A program made the position numbers and the translations under genes. Below, in pieces: positions 7,388-16,295 of a stretch of DNA of 63,478 nt. The first letter of the stretch is position 1. The number at the start of each line of letters is the position of its first letter. The notes beneath the pieces were generated by a model. It did not search any database and had not been told where the DNA came from. It worked only from the letters and a program-made list of their open reading frames with translations. This DNA is from an uncultured Pelagibacteraceae bacterium (GTDB lineage: Bacteria > Pseudomonadota > Alphaproteobacteria > Pelagibacterales > Pelagibacteraceae), in contig CACJMR010000004.1 in the NCBI GenBank assembly GCA_902594605.1, positions 1-63,478 of the forward strand, in the 5' to 3' direction.

Positions 7388-9691
7388 ATGAGTAAAGAGA
7401 ACTATATTGAGGAAATAAGACCACATGATAGTGCTTATAAGCATGTTAGTGGATATGCAGAGTACACTGATGATATTAATGAACCAAAAAATACCATTTA
7501 TGGTGCTATTGGTTTAAGCAAAAAAGCCCATGCAATAATCAAAAATATAGACTTAACTGAGGTAAAAAAAAGTGAAGGAGTGATATCAATAGTTACTCAA
7601 AGAGATATCCCTGGTAGAAATGACGTAGGTCCTGTTTTTGAAGGTGATCCAATTTTTCCAGAAAAAAAAGTTGAGTTTTTTGGTCAGCCATTATTTGCAG
7701 TAGCTGCTACAACTACAGAACTTGCTAGAAAGGCAGTATTAAAAGCCAAAATTACCTATAAAGATTTAAAACCTGTTATTACAATAAAGGAAGCTTTAAA
7801 TAAGAAGCAATTTTTATTTAAACCTAGAAAAGTTAAAAAAGGTAACCCGTCTAAAAAAATAAAAAATTCCAAAAACAACTTAAAAGGAAATTTTACAACT
7901 GGAAGCCAAGAGCACTTTTATTTAGAGGGCCAGACAGCTTTTGTTGTTCCTAAAGAGGATGATAATTTTTTAGTTTATAGTTCAACACAACATCCATCAG
8001 AAACTCAACAATTAATTGCAAAAATGTTTAATCAAAAAAGTAATTCAATAAATGTTGAAGTTAGAAGAATAGGAGGTGGTTTTGGAGGAAAGGAAACAAA
8101 TTTCATGACAGCATGCATTTGTGCATTGTTGGCAAGAAAATCAGGTCAACCAGTTAAATTAAGATTGGATAGAGATGATGATATAATTTTAACTGGTAAG
8201 AGACATGAATTTTTATCTGAATATGAAGTTGGTTTTAATGATCAAGGTATCATTGAAGGGCTAAAATTAAATTTATCTTCTAATTGTGGAATGTCACCCG
8301 ATTTATCAGCAGCAATAAACGAGAGAGCTTTGCTTCATGTGGATAATGCATATTATATTTCAGATATCGAGGTAACAAATAATTTATGTAAAACAAATAT
8401 TCCAACCTCAACTGCATTTAGAGGCTTTGGTGGTAATCAAGGGATGATGGCTATAGAAAATATTATAGATAATATCGCAAGGTATTTAAAAAAAGATCCT
8501 ATAGAGGTTAGAAAGAAAAATTTTTATCAAAAAGATAAAAAGAATGTAACTCATTATGGAATGACGGTTGAAGATAATGTCATTAATGAAATATTTAAAA
8601 ATTTAGAAAGTAAATCTAATTATAAGAAAAGATATTCGGATATAAGAAAATTTAATGAAAAAAATAAGTTTAAAAAGAAAGGTATAGCCATTACACCTTT
8701 AAAATTTGGTATTTCATTTACTACAATTCACTTAAATCAAGCTGGAGCTTTAGTTCATATTTATACAGATGGAAGTGTTCATTTGAACCATGGAGGCATT
8801 GAAATGGGTCAGGGAACTCATACAAAGATTGCTCAATTAGTGGCAAACTCTCTAGGATTACCATATAATTTAGTTCATATCTCATCAACAAATACAGCCA
8901 AGGTTCCAAATACTTCAGCTAGCGCAGCTTCATCAACTACAGACCTTAATGGAGCAGCAGCTCTAAATGCAGTAGCAAAAATTAAATTGAATTTAGAAAA
9001 ATTTATTAAGAAAAAATATAAGATCTACAATCAAGAGGCAGTTTATAAAGACCAATACATAATATTTGGAAACAGACAATTTGAATTTAAAAGCATAATT
9101 CAAGAGGCATATTTAAACAGAATTTCTCTTTCATCATCAGGCTTCTATTCAACACCAAAAATTAATTTTGATAAAAAAAAATTTAGAGGAAGACCTTTTT
9201 ATTACTTTTGTTACGGAGCAGCTGTTTCGGAAGTAACTGTAGATACATTGACTGGTGAAAACATGCTGGAAAGAGTGGATATCTTACATGATGCTGGGAA
9301 ACCAATAAATCCAGCACTAGAACTGGGCCAGATAGAGGGCGGTTTTGTACAAGGACAAGGTTGGCTTACAATTGAGGAATTGAAGTGGAAATCAGATGGC
9401 CAGATTACAACTTTTTCTCCATCGACTTACAAAATACCTGCAGTAAGTGATATTCCAAAAAAATTTAATGTAGAAATTTTTAAAGAAGGATTAAATAAAG
9501 AAAAAGTTGTTAATAAAGCAAAAACAACTGGTGAACCCCCTTTGATGCTAGCCATGAGTGTTTTTTATGCAATAAAAGATGCGGTTGCTTCAATTGGAAA
9601 TTATCAGTTTGCACCAGAACTAAATGCACCAGCAACCCCTGAAAGAATTTTAATGAGCATTAACAAAATTAAAAATAAAATAAAAAATTAA
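7388..9691 (+). CDS. xdhB: Xanthine dehydrogenase, large molybdopterin-binding subunit
   Basis: Oxidises hypoxanthine to xanthine and xanthine to urate at a molybdenum cofactor. The 767 residues match XdhB proteins. Visible cofactor loops are GGGFGG at 229-234, TAFRGFGG in the middle, EMGQG at 472-476, and GEPP at 715-718 with Glu716 in the place of the catalytic base of xanthine dehydrogenases. That glutamate and the purine operon context favour xanthine dehydrogenase over aldehyde or CO dehydrogenase. It starts immediately after the xdhA stop codon and is followed one base later by the deaminase gene. Confidence 0.95.
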   Translation: MSKENYIEEIRPHDSAYKHVSGYAEYTDDINEPKNTIYGAIGLSKKAHAIIKNIDLTEVKKSEGVISIVTQRDIPGRNDVGPVFEGDPIFPEKKVEFFGQPLFAVAATTTELARKAVLKAKITYKDLKPVITIKEALNKKQFLFKPRKVKKGNPSKKIKNSKNNLKGNFTTGSQEHFYLEGQTAFVVPKEDDNFLVYSSTQHPSETQQLIAKMFNQKSNSINVEVRRIGGGFGGKETNFMTACICALLARKSGQPVKLRLDRDDDIILTGKRHEFLSEYEVGFNDQGIIEGLKLNLSSNCGMSPDLSAAINERALLHVDNAYYISDIEVTNNLCKTNIPTSTAFRGFGGNQGMMAIENIIDNIARYLKKDPIEVRKKNFYQKDKKNVTHYGMTVEDNVINEIFKNLESKSNYKKRYSDIRKFNEKNKFKKKGIAITPLKFGISFTTIHLNQAGALVHIYTDGSVHLNHGGIEMGQGTHTKIAQLVANSLGLPYNLVHISSTNTAKVPNTSASAASSTTDLNGAAALNAVAKIKLNLEKFIKKKYKIYNQEAVYKDQYIIFGNRQFEFKSIIQEAYLNRISLSSSGFYSTPKINFDKKKFRGRPFYYFCYGAAVSEVTVDTLTGENMLERVDILHDAGKPINPALELGQIEGGFVQGQGWLTIEELKWKSDGQITTFSPSTYKIPAVSDIPKKFNVEIFKEGLNKEKVVNKAKTTGEPPLMLAMSVFYAIKDAVASIGNYQFAPELNAPATPERILMSINKIKNKIKN

Positions 9692-9692
9692 A

Positions 9693-10163
9693 ATGGAAGA
9701 TAAAAAAAAATTTATGGCGAAAGCTATTGAACTTTCAATAAATAGTGCAAATACAATTGGCGGTCCCTTTGGAAGTGTTATAGTTAAGGATGATAAAATT
9801 ATTGCAGAGGGTTCAAATAAAGTTACTTCTTCAAATGATCCAACTGCTCATGGAGAAATAGTAGCAATTAGGGAAGCCTGTAAAAATTTAAATACTTTTG
9901 ATCTCTCTGGATGCGAGATTTATACATCTTGTGAACCTTGTCCGATGTGTCTCTCAGCAATTTATTGGTCAAGATTAGATAAAATATATTATGCAAATAC
10001 TAGAGAAGATGCAAAAAATATAGATTTCGATGACTCCTTTATTTATACAGAAATCCCAAAAAAAATTGATGATAGGAAAATTAAAATGGTTCAAATGCTC
10101 AGAGATGAAGCTTTAAAAGCATTTGAAATTTGGGATAAAAAAGTAGATAAAATAAAATATTAA
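9693..10163 (+). CDS. guaD: Nucleoside/nucleobase deaminase, probably guanine deaminase
   Basis: A zinc-dependent CDA-fold deaminase of 156 residues, the size and type of Bacillus GuaD, which turns guanine into xanthine. The zinc site is seen as His53 with Glu55 (HGE) and Cys83/Cys86 in EPCPMC; the usual motif is HAE, so Ala is Gly here. Position between xdhB and puuD places its likely product, xanthine, directly before xanthine dehydrogenase in the pathway. Adenine or cytosine deamination cannot be excluded by sequence. Its stop overlaps the puuD start by one base. Confidence 0.85.
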   Translation: MEDKKKFMAKAIELSINSANTIGGPFGSVIVKDDKIIAEGSNKVTSSNDPTAHGEIVAIREACKNLNTFDLSGCEIYTSCEPCPMCLSAIYWSRLDKIYYANTREDAKNIDFDDSFIYTEIPKKIDDRKIKMVQMLRDEALKAFEIWDKKVDKIKY

Positions 10164-11071
10164 TGGAATTTTTACCTTATACAATAAAATGGTTAGAAGT
10201 TATTCTTAGATGGGGCCATGTATTATTTGCAATATTATGGGTAGGTAATAGTTTTTTATTTAATTACTTAGATAATAATTTAAATAAAAATATAACAAGT
10301 GATGATATCGATGGTGAAGGATATCTGATGCATTCAGGTTTTTTTTACAAACTTTCAAGGTTAAAAACATCTCCACCTCAGGATTACTTAAATAGATTGG
10401 TAATCTTTAAGTGGCAAAGTTACTTAACTTTTGTAACTGGAATGTTGCTATTAGTTGTAATTTACTATTATAACGCTGGAGTATTGATGGTTGATAAGCG
10501 TGTTCTGTTAATGCCTCCAAGTTATGCTATTATTATTTCGCTTTTATCATTGATTGTAGCTTGGTTTATTTATGATCTTTTATGTAAATCAAAATTAATT
10601 GAGAATAATATTTTATTTATATCCTTAGGAATAATTTTGTTAGCAGTTGTTTCATTTGGACTTACAAAATTATTTGGACCGAAATTTGCAATTTTAAGTG
10701 TTGGATTAATCATTGGTACTAATATGTTTGGTAATGTTTTTACAGTAATTATACCTAATCAAATGAACATAATAAGTAGTAGTGAAAGAGGTGAAAAATT
10801 TGATATGAGTCTGTCTCTAGCAGCTAAACAGAGATCAATTCATAATAATTATTCCACTTTTTTAGTTTTGTTTATAATGCTTTCAGGGCATTCGAGCTTT
10901 TTAGTTTATCATCAATATAATTGGTTAATATTGTGTGCGATTGCTGTTATTTCTGGTGTAGCAAGACATTATTTTAATTTAAGAGGGAGAAACATTCATA
11001 GGTTGTATATTTTAATATCCTCAATAATAGCACTTATCGTTCTTGCAGTTTTAGTTTTATTATTTAAATAA
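10163..11071 (+). CDS. puuD: PuuD-type urate oxidase, membrane domain only
   Basis: Predicted to oxidise urate to 5-hydroxyisourate at the inner membrane. The 302 residues form eight transmembrane segments, the PF06181-type domain of PuuD, starting with the RWGH and LWVGNS segment in helix 1. Characterised PuuD proteins carry an additional C-terminal cytochrome c domain; here the protein ends right after the last helix and has no CxxCH. Electrons must then go to a separate carrier, and the cytochrome c encoded at 2357-2680 is one candidate. No cofactor-free uricase (uox) or HpxO gene is present in the cluster, which supports this assignment. Confidence 0.87.
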   Translation: MEFLPYTIKWLEVILRWGHVLFAILWVGNSFLFNYLDNNLNKNITSDDIDGEGYLMHSGFFYKLSRLKTSPPQDYLNRLVIFKWQSYLTFVTGMLLLVVIYYYNAGVLMVDKRVLLMPPSYAIIISLLSLIVAWFIYDLLCKSKLIENNILFISLGIILLAVVSFGLTKLFGPKFAILSVGLIIGTNMFGNVFTVIIPNQMNIISSSERGEKFDMSLSLAAKQRSIHNNYSTFLVLFIMLSGHSSFLVYHQYNWLILCAIAVISGVARHYFNLRGRNIHRLYILISSIIALIVLAVLVLLFK

Positions 11072-11087
11072 ATAGATATAAAAAATT

Positions 11088-11612
11088 ATGTCTGAAAAAA
11101 TGATTGTCAGCTGGGACGAGTACAATAAAACTGTTGAGAAGCTTGCAATCCAAATTGATGAGAGCGGATATAAACCAACCATACTAATTGGCATCATGCG
11201 TGGAGCAGCGCCGATGATAGATGTTTTAAGTAGAATTTTTAAATTAAAATGTGCGTATCTTGCCGTTGAATCTTACAGTGGTAAGGGAGTAGAGGATGAG
11301 CAAGGTGATATTGTGTTTTCAAGAGAAATGAGTTCGATAGCACCTAATATGGGTGGAAAAATACTTTTATGTGATGATTTATCTGACACAGGAATTACTT
11401 TTAACAAAAGTATAGATTGGTTAAAAAAATACGAACCCATTAAGGATAAAATAGAAGACATTAAAACTGCAACATTATTTAAAAAAAAGAAATCAACATT
11501 TGAGCCAGACTTCTGTGCAAATAGACTTCCTGATAATCCTTGGATAGTACAACCCTTCGAAATTTATGAAGAATTAAGGATTGAACAAATCAAAAAAAAA
11601 CATCAGATATAA
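11088..11612 (+). CDS. Purine phosphoribosyltransferase (xanthine/hypoxanthine type)
   Basis: Joins a free purine base to PRPP, giving XMP, IMP or GMP, so it would salvage what the rest of the operon degrades. The 174-residue type I PRTase has the PRPP-binding loop ILLCDDLSDTGITF at residues 92-105 and an upstream GIMRGAAPM loop that binds pyrophosphate. Similar short enzymes are annotated as xanthine-guanine or hypoxanthine phosphoribosyltransferases; the exact base is not readable. It is last in the plus-strand purine operon, 16 bases after puuD, and is followed by a strong terminator. Confidence 0.85.
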   Translation: MSEKMIVSWDEYNKTVEKLAIQIDESGYKPTILIGIMRGAAPMIDVLSRIFKLKCAYLAVESYSGKGVEDEQGDIVFSREMSSIAPNMGGKILLCDDLSDTGITFNKSIDWLKKYEPIKDKIEDIKTATLFKKKKSTFEPDFCANRLPDNPWIVQPFEIYEELRIEQIKKKHQI

Positions 11613-11640
11613 AAAAGGCCAGTTAAAAAACCGGCCTTTT
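11613..11640. terminator. Bidirectional intrinsic terminator
   Basis: The stem pairs AAAAGGCC (11613-11620) with GGCCTTTT (11633-11640) around an A-rich loop. It lies in the 51 bases between the convergent ends of the purine phosphoribosyltransferase gene and the BMP binding-protein gene. A-runs on one side and T-runs on the other make it usable from both directions. Confidence 0.8.
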
Positions 11641-11663
11641 AAATTTTTTAAATTGAAAACTGA

Positions 11664-12734
11664 TTACTTAGGTATATCTCCTTCAACACCTTTAACGTAA
11701 GTCATCATTCCTGCAAGCATTCCATCATCTGCAGTTTTTCCTTCAGCAACCATCAAGTTACCTTTTTGGTCATAAATTGGTCCTGTGAAAGAATGAACTT
11801 TTCCAGATGCTAAATCTGCCTGAAGTTTTTTAACTTTTGATCTCAGATCAGCTGGCATTTGTGAATCCAAATCTGATATCACAACCATACCATCTCCAAT
11901 ACCATGCCAAGTATCTTTTTGACTCCATGTACCATTTGCAACTGCTTTAACTCTGTCTACGTAATATGGTCCCCAATTGTTCTCAACTGAAGTTAATACA
12001 GCTTTAGGAGCAAACTTGTCCATATCACTTGCTTGTCCAAAAGCATATACTCCAGCTTTTTCAGCCATTTGAACAATAGCAGTACTATCTGTATGTTGAG
12101 CAATTACATCAGCACCTTGATCGATTAAAGCTTTTGCTGCCTCTGCTTCTTTACCCGGATCATACCATGTGAAAGCCCAAACAATTTTAGTTTTAATATT
12201 TGGGTTAACTTTTTGAGCTGCTAAAGTAAATGAATTGATACCTCTGATAACTTCAGGAATTGGAAAAGATGCAACATAACCAATAACATTTGATTTTGTC
12301 ATAGTTCCAGCAATTGTTCCTAAGATAGTTCTACCTTCATAGAATCTAGCTGCGTATGTTGAAACATTTGGATGTTCTCTTTTGTATCCAGTAGCATGTT
12401 CAAATTTTACATTTGGAAATTCTTTTGCAACTTTGTTAGTTGGATTCATATATCCAAAACTAGTTGTAAAGATAACATCATGACCAGAGTTAGCTAATTG
12501 TCTAAGAACTCTCTCAGCATCGGCACTTTCTGGAACACCTTCTACGTAAGTTGTTTTAAATCCGGCAGCTTCAACAGCTTTTCTACCTACATCATGCTGA
12601 TATGTCCATCCATGGTCACCAGTTGGACCAATATAAACAAATGCTGCCTTAACATCTTTGGCAACTGCAGCTACAGTTAATGTAAATAATAAAACTAAAG
12701 AAGAGACGAAAGATCGAATTAAAAATTTATGCAT
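11664..12734 (-). CDS. BMP-family nucleoside/purine ABC transporter substrate-binding protein
   Basis: A periplasmic binding protein of the PnrA/BMP family, whose studied members bind purine nucleosides. It has 356 residues with an N-terminal signal peptide of about 25 residues and no lipobox cysteine at the cleavage site, so it is probably a free periplasmic protein. Family traits include the GPTGDHGWTYQHDVGRKA segment and the DVIAQHTDSTAIVQMAE segment. It is the last gene of the minus-strand operon deaminase-ATPase-permease-permease, with its own AAGGGG ribosome binding site after a 77-base gap. Confidence 0.92.
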   Translation of the reverse strand: MHKFLIRSFVSSLVLLFTLTVAAVAKDVKAAFVYIGPTGDHGWTYQHDVGRKAVEAAGFKTTYVEGVPESADAERVLRQLANSGHDVIFTTSFGYMNPTNKVAKEFPNVKFEHATGYKREHPNVSTYAARFYEGRTILGTIAGTMTKSNVIGYVASFPIPEVIRGINSFTLAAQKVNPNIKTKIVWAFTWYDPGKEAEAAKALIDQGADVIAQHTDSTAIVQMAEKAGVYAFGQASDMDKFAPKAVLTSVENNWGPYYVDRVKAVANGTWSQKDTWHGIGDGMVVISDLDSQMPADLRSKVKKLQADLASGKVHSFTGPIYDQKGNLMVAEGKTADDGMLAGMMTYVKGVEGDIPK

Positions 12735-12811
12735 AAATTTATTTCCCCTTTTAATTTTTTAATTATCTAAATTTAGATTAAATTATCTTAAAAAAAATAA
12801 TTATTTTAGAA
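12735..12811 (-). promoter_or_regulatory. Gap before the binding-protein gene with AT-rich palindrome
   Basis: This is the only sizeable gap inside the transporter operon. It contains ATCTAAATTTAGAT (centre near 12772), an AT-only palindrome that could form a weak hairpin, and ends with a good ribosome binding site. Such an element could stabilise or separately express the binding-protein message, which is usually needed in excess over the membrane parts. In DNA this AT-rich it may equally be chance. Confidence 0.25.
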
Positions 12812-13744
12812 TTAATTGTCTTTATGAAAAGATTTCCCCAGAGAACTAGGAGTACTTAGCCTAATTTTTCTACTATCACGAGAAATTACAACTAAAACTA
12901 TTATTGTAACGATGTAAGGTAGAGCTGTTAAAAATTGCACAGGAATTCTTACTCCAATTGCTTGCATATGAAATTGAATAATTGTTAACCCACCAAAAAT
13001 CATAGCACCAATCAAAATTTTAATAGGATTCCAGGTTGAGAAAACCACCAAAGCCAATGCGATCCAACCTCTTCCACCTGTCATATTTTCAATCCACTGG
13101 GGAGTATAAATCATGGATAAATATGCACCAGCAAGTCCACTCATTGCGCCTCCATAAAGTATACAAGCGTAACGAACTAGCCTAACATTTATTCCTTGAT
13201 TAGATGCAGACTCAGGTGAGTCTCCTATAGCTCTTACAATTAATCCAATTTTCGTTTTTTTTAAAAAATAGCTAGTTATGAAGGGAAGGGCAAAAGCAAA
13301 ATAAAAAACAATTGAATGTCCAAATAATATTGGACCTAAAAGTGGTATTGTATCTTTTAAACCCTCAAATAAAACAGGAAACTCTTTTCCAGGAATACCT
13401 ACAAAATTTTTTCCTATCATCGCAGAAATACCAATTCCAAATATGGTAAGCGCCAAACCAGTAGCAACATGATTTGTGATCAATGTTTGCGTCAGGAATG
13501 CAAAAATAGTTGAAATTAAAACTCCAGCTAACATTGCACCAAAAATTGCAATAATTAAACTTCCTGTAACAGTCATTAATGCGAAACCTGAAATAGCACC
13601 AATGATCATCATTCCTTCAACACCAAGGTTTAAAACTCCAGACCTTTCTGTAATCAGTTCACCACAAGACGCTAGGATTAAAGGAACAGCGGAGGCCATG
13701 ATTGATGCAATTATCAGTCCAATAAAATTTATATCGATGATCAT
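12812..13744 (-). CDS. ABC transporter permease, BMP/nucleoside type (second permease)
   Basis: Inner-membrane permease of 310 residues with about eight to nine hydrophobic helices, of the branched-chain/ribose permease fold used by nucleoside importers (NupQ/YufQ-like). The conserved GELITERSGVLNLGVEGMM block near residues 27-46 is typical of this subfamily. It overlaps the preceding permease gene by 4 bases and comes before the substrate-binding protein gene. Together they form a type II importer for purine nucleosides or bases. The C-terminal tail is charged and probably cytoplasmic. Confidence 0.92.
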   Translation of the reverse strand: MIIDINFIGLIIASIMASAVPLILASCGELITERSGVLNLGVEGMMIIGAISGFALMTVTGSLIIAIFGAMLAGVLISTIFAFLTQTLITNHVATGLALTIFGIGISAMIGKNFVGIPGKEFPVLFEGLKDTIPLLGPILFGHSIVFYFAFALPFITSYFLKKTKIGLIVRAIGDSPESASNQGINVRLVRYACILYGGAMSGLAGAYLSMIYTPQWIENMTGGRGWIALALVVFSTWNPIKILIGAMIFGGLTIIQFHMQAIGVRIPVQFLTALPYIVTIIVLVVISRDSRKIRLSTPSSLGKSFHKDN

Positions 13745-14805
13745 TTTTTTAAACCTATAAATTTAATTTTGAAAAAAAGTAAATAATCTGATGCAAGAAG
13801 AAAAAATAAAATCATTCCTTGAAAAACCTGACCAGTATATTTAGGTATTTGCATAAATATTTGAGCTGTCTCAGCACCCAGATAAGTTATTGCAACGACT
13901 AGAGATGCAAAGATAATACCGACAGGATGTAAACGACCCAAAAACGCTACAATTATAGCAGTAAAACCATAATCTGGAGAGATTTCTCTATGAAGCTGTC
14001 CAATAGGTCCAGTTATTTCTCCAACTCCAGCTAAACCTGCGCAAGCACCACTTATTAGAAAAACAAGGATGATCATTTTTTTACCTTTGTATCCGGCATA
14101 TTTTGCTGTCTTTAAACTAAAACCCGAAACTTTCATTTGGAACCCTAAATACGTTTTATAAAAAACAAACCAACTGATAACCACCGCAGCTAAAGCTAAA
14201 AATATTCCCGCGTGAATTCTCAGTCCTTCAAATAACAACGGAAGTTTAGCAGAGTCACTGAACTGTCTAGTTTCAGGAAAATTAAACCCCTCTGGATTAC
14301 TCCAAGGGCCAACAACAAGATAGTCTAAAATTAATTTTGAGACATATACCAACATAAGACTTACTAATATTTCATTTGTATTAAAGTAAGTTTTTAATAT
14401 TGCGGGTATTGATGCATAAAGCATACCACCGATTGCACCAGCTAAAATTACTGTTGGAAGAATGTAAAATCCTTCTTGCTCATAAAACAATAATGCAACT
14501 CCTCCAGAAACTATCGCCCCGAAAGTTAATTGTCCTTCGGCTCCAATATTCCAGTTATTACTTTTAAAACAAAAAGATAAACCGATTGCTATTAAACAAA
14601 GAGGTGTAGCTTTTAATAGTAATTCACTGAAACCATATTTATCTGCAATTGGAACTATGAAAAAAAATTTAAGAGCTTCAAATGGTTTAAAACCTAAAAT
14701 AAAAAAAATCAAACCTCCTGCTACTAATGTTAGAATAATAGCTAATACGGGTGTAAAGAAAAAAATAGCTCTTGATGGTTGATCTCTTTTTACGATTTTA
14801 ATCAA
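13741..14805 (-). CDS. ABC transporter permease, BMP/nucleoside type (first permease)
   Basis: Inner-membrane permease of 354 residues with about ten hydrophobic helices, NupP/YufP-like partner of the permease that follows. The family block NNWNIGAEGQLTFGA is present around residues 83-97, the position matching the NLGVEG block of its partner. The start overlaps the ATPase stop by 4 bases and its own stop overlaps the next permease start by 4 bases, so the membrane subunits are translationally coupled for balanced assembly. Confidence 0.92.
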   Translation of the reverse strand: MIKIVKRDQPSRAIFFFTPVLAIILTLVAGGLIFFILGFKPFEALKFFFIVPIADKYGFSELLLKATPLCLIAIGLSFCFKSNNWNIGAEGQLTFGAIVSGGVALLFYEQEGFYILPTVILAGAIGGMLYASIPAILKTYFNTNEILVSLMLVYVSKLILDYLVVGPWSNPEGFNFPETRQFSDSAKLPLLFEGLRIHAGIFLALAAVVISWFVFYKTYLGFQMKVSGFSLKTAKYAGYKGKKMIILVFLISGACAGLAGVGEITGPIGQLHREISPDYGFTAIIVAFLGRLHPVGIIFASLVVAITYLGAETAQIFMQIPKYTGQVFQGMILFFLLASDYLLFFKIKFIGLKK

Positions 14806-16292
14806 TTTGCTCCTCCCATTAGTATCCCAAGTTTTTCAGAGGTAACTTCTTCAGAATTCATAATTTTTGACAACTTTCCTTTATGAATTACTGAAATTTT
14901 ATCACTTAATTTTAATAACTCATCAGTGTCTGTAGATATTAATATAATTGATTTATTTTGTTCATTGATTTTAATCAATGTTTCGTGGATATAATTTATT
15001 GCTCCAACATCTAGACCCCAAGTTGGATTAAAACAAATTAATAAATCTGGAGATGTTATTAATTCTCTTCCAATAATTAATTTTTGAAGATTACCTCCGG
15101 ACAAAAATTGGCTTTTTAATTCAATGTTGTCCGTATTAACATTAAAATCTGAAATTATTTTTTTTGAATGTTCTTTAATTTTGTTTTCGTTTATTAATCC
15201 ATTATTAAAAAAATTTGATGATTTAAAATTGTTTAGAGCTACATTTTCAAAAATTTTCATTTGTGGAATTGCAGCCTGCTCAAGCCTATCCTCTGGAGAA
15301 AAGGCCATCAAATATTCTCTTCTTTCTTGAGGACTTAAATCTCCTATGTAATTATTGTTAAATTCTATAGAGTTCTTTTCCGAAATAATTTCACCACTTA
15401 ATACTTGAAATAATTCACTTTGTCCGTTTCCTGATATACCAGCAATTCCTAAACACTCCCCTCGATTAACAGAAAAATTAATATCCATTAAATTTGTTTC
15501 AAAAGGATCTTCACTTGTAAAATTAAGATTCGTTATTTTAATTAATTGATCTGATGAAGTTTTTGCCTTTTTTTTCTTAATTGTTTTTAGGTTCTGACCC
15601 ACCATTTTGTTAGCAAGTGACTCAATGTTTTCGTTCTTTATTTCACTTACAGAAACTAACTTTCCTCTTCTCATTACAGCAACTTCATCACAAAGCTGCA
15701 TAACTTCCTTTAGTTTATGTGTAATATAAATAATTAAAATTCCTTCATCTGAAAATTTTTTCAACGATAAGAATAATTCACTCGTTTCTTGTTCTGTTAA
15801 TACAGATGTTGGTTCATCCATAATTAAAACTTTTGGACTCCTTATTAGGCATCTTATTATTTCCACTTTCTGTTTTTGACCTGCTGATAGATTTAGAACA
15901 GGAATATCAAGATCAATTGAAAAATTATATTTTTTCATAATTGCATCAATTTTTTCTCTTACACTTTCCCTTTGTTCATCTGAGTCTATTATTAAGTTTT
16001 CAAATACGGACAAAGTTTCAAAAAGATTAAAATGCTGGAATACCATTCCGATATCATTTTTTTTTGCATCTAATGGTGAATTAAGCTTTAGATTATTTTC
16101 ATTTAAATAAATTTTACCTTCGTCAGGAATGATGACTCCTGATAGAATTTTAACTAGTGTAGATTTTCCAGCACCATTTTCTCCGAGAAGAGCATAAATT
16201 TTACCACTATTAAATTCGAGTGAAATATTGTCGTTTGCAACACACCCAGGATATATTTTAGTTACATTTGAAATTTTAAGATTTGTATTCAT
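14802..16292 (-). CDS. ABC transporter ATP-binding protein (double ABC, BMP/nucleoside type)
   Basis: A 496-residue ATPase with two fused nucleotide-binding domains, the form used by sugar and nucleoside importers (NupO/YufO-like). Domain one has Walker A GENGAGKST at 37-45, a LSAGQ signature and Walker B LIMDEPTS. Domain two is partly degenerate, with GISGNGQSE in place of Walker A and LSGGNLQ as signature, as is common in the second half of such proteins. It lies 3 bases after the deaminase gene and overlaps the first permease by 4 bases. Confidence 0.93.
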   Translation of the reverse strand: MNTNLKISNVTKIYPGCVANDNISLEFNSGKIYALLGENGAGKSTLVKILSGVIIPDEGKIYLNENNLKLNSPLDAKKNDIGMVFQHFNLFETLSVFENLIIDSDEQRESVREKIDAIMKKYNFSIDLDIPVLNLSAGQKQKVEIIRCLIRSPKVLIMDEPTSVLTEQETSELFLSLKKFSDEGILIIYITHKLKEVMQLCDEVAVMRRGKLVSVSEIKNENIESLANKMVGQNLKTIKKKKAKTSSDQLIKITNLNFTSEDPFETNLMDINFSVNRGECLGIAGISGNGQSELFQVLSGEIISEKNSIEFNNNYIGDLSPQERREYLMAFSPEDRLEQAAIPQMKIFENVALNNFKSSNFFNNGLINENKIKEHSKKIISDFNVNTDNIELKSQFLSGGNLQKLIIGRELITSPDLLICFNPTWGLDVGAINYIHETLIKINEQNKSIILISTDTDELLKLSDKISVIHKGKLSKIMNSEEVTSEKLGILMGGAN

Positions 16293-16295
16293 TAA

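Noticed and set aside
9693..10163. tRNA adenosine deaminase TadA as identity of the first deaminase
   Set aside because: HGE instead of HAE, length and operon position between xdhB and puuD fit a guanine deaminase better, though the fold is shared.
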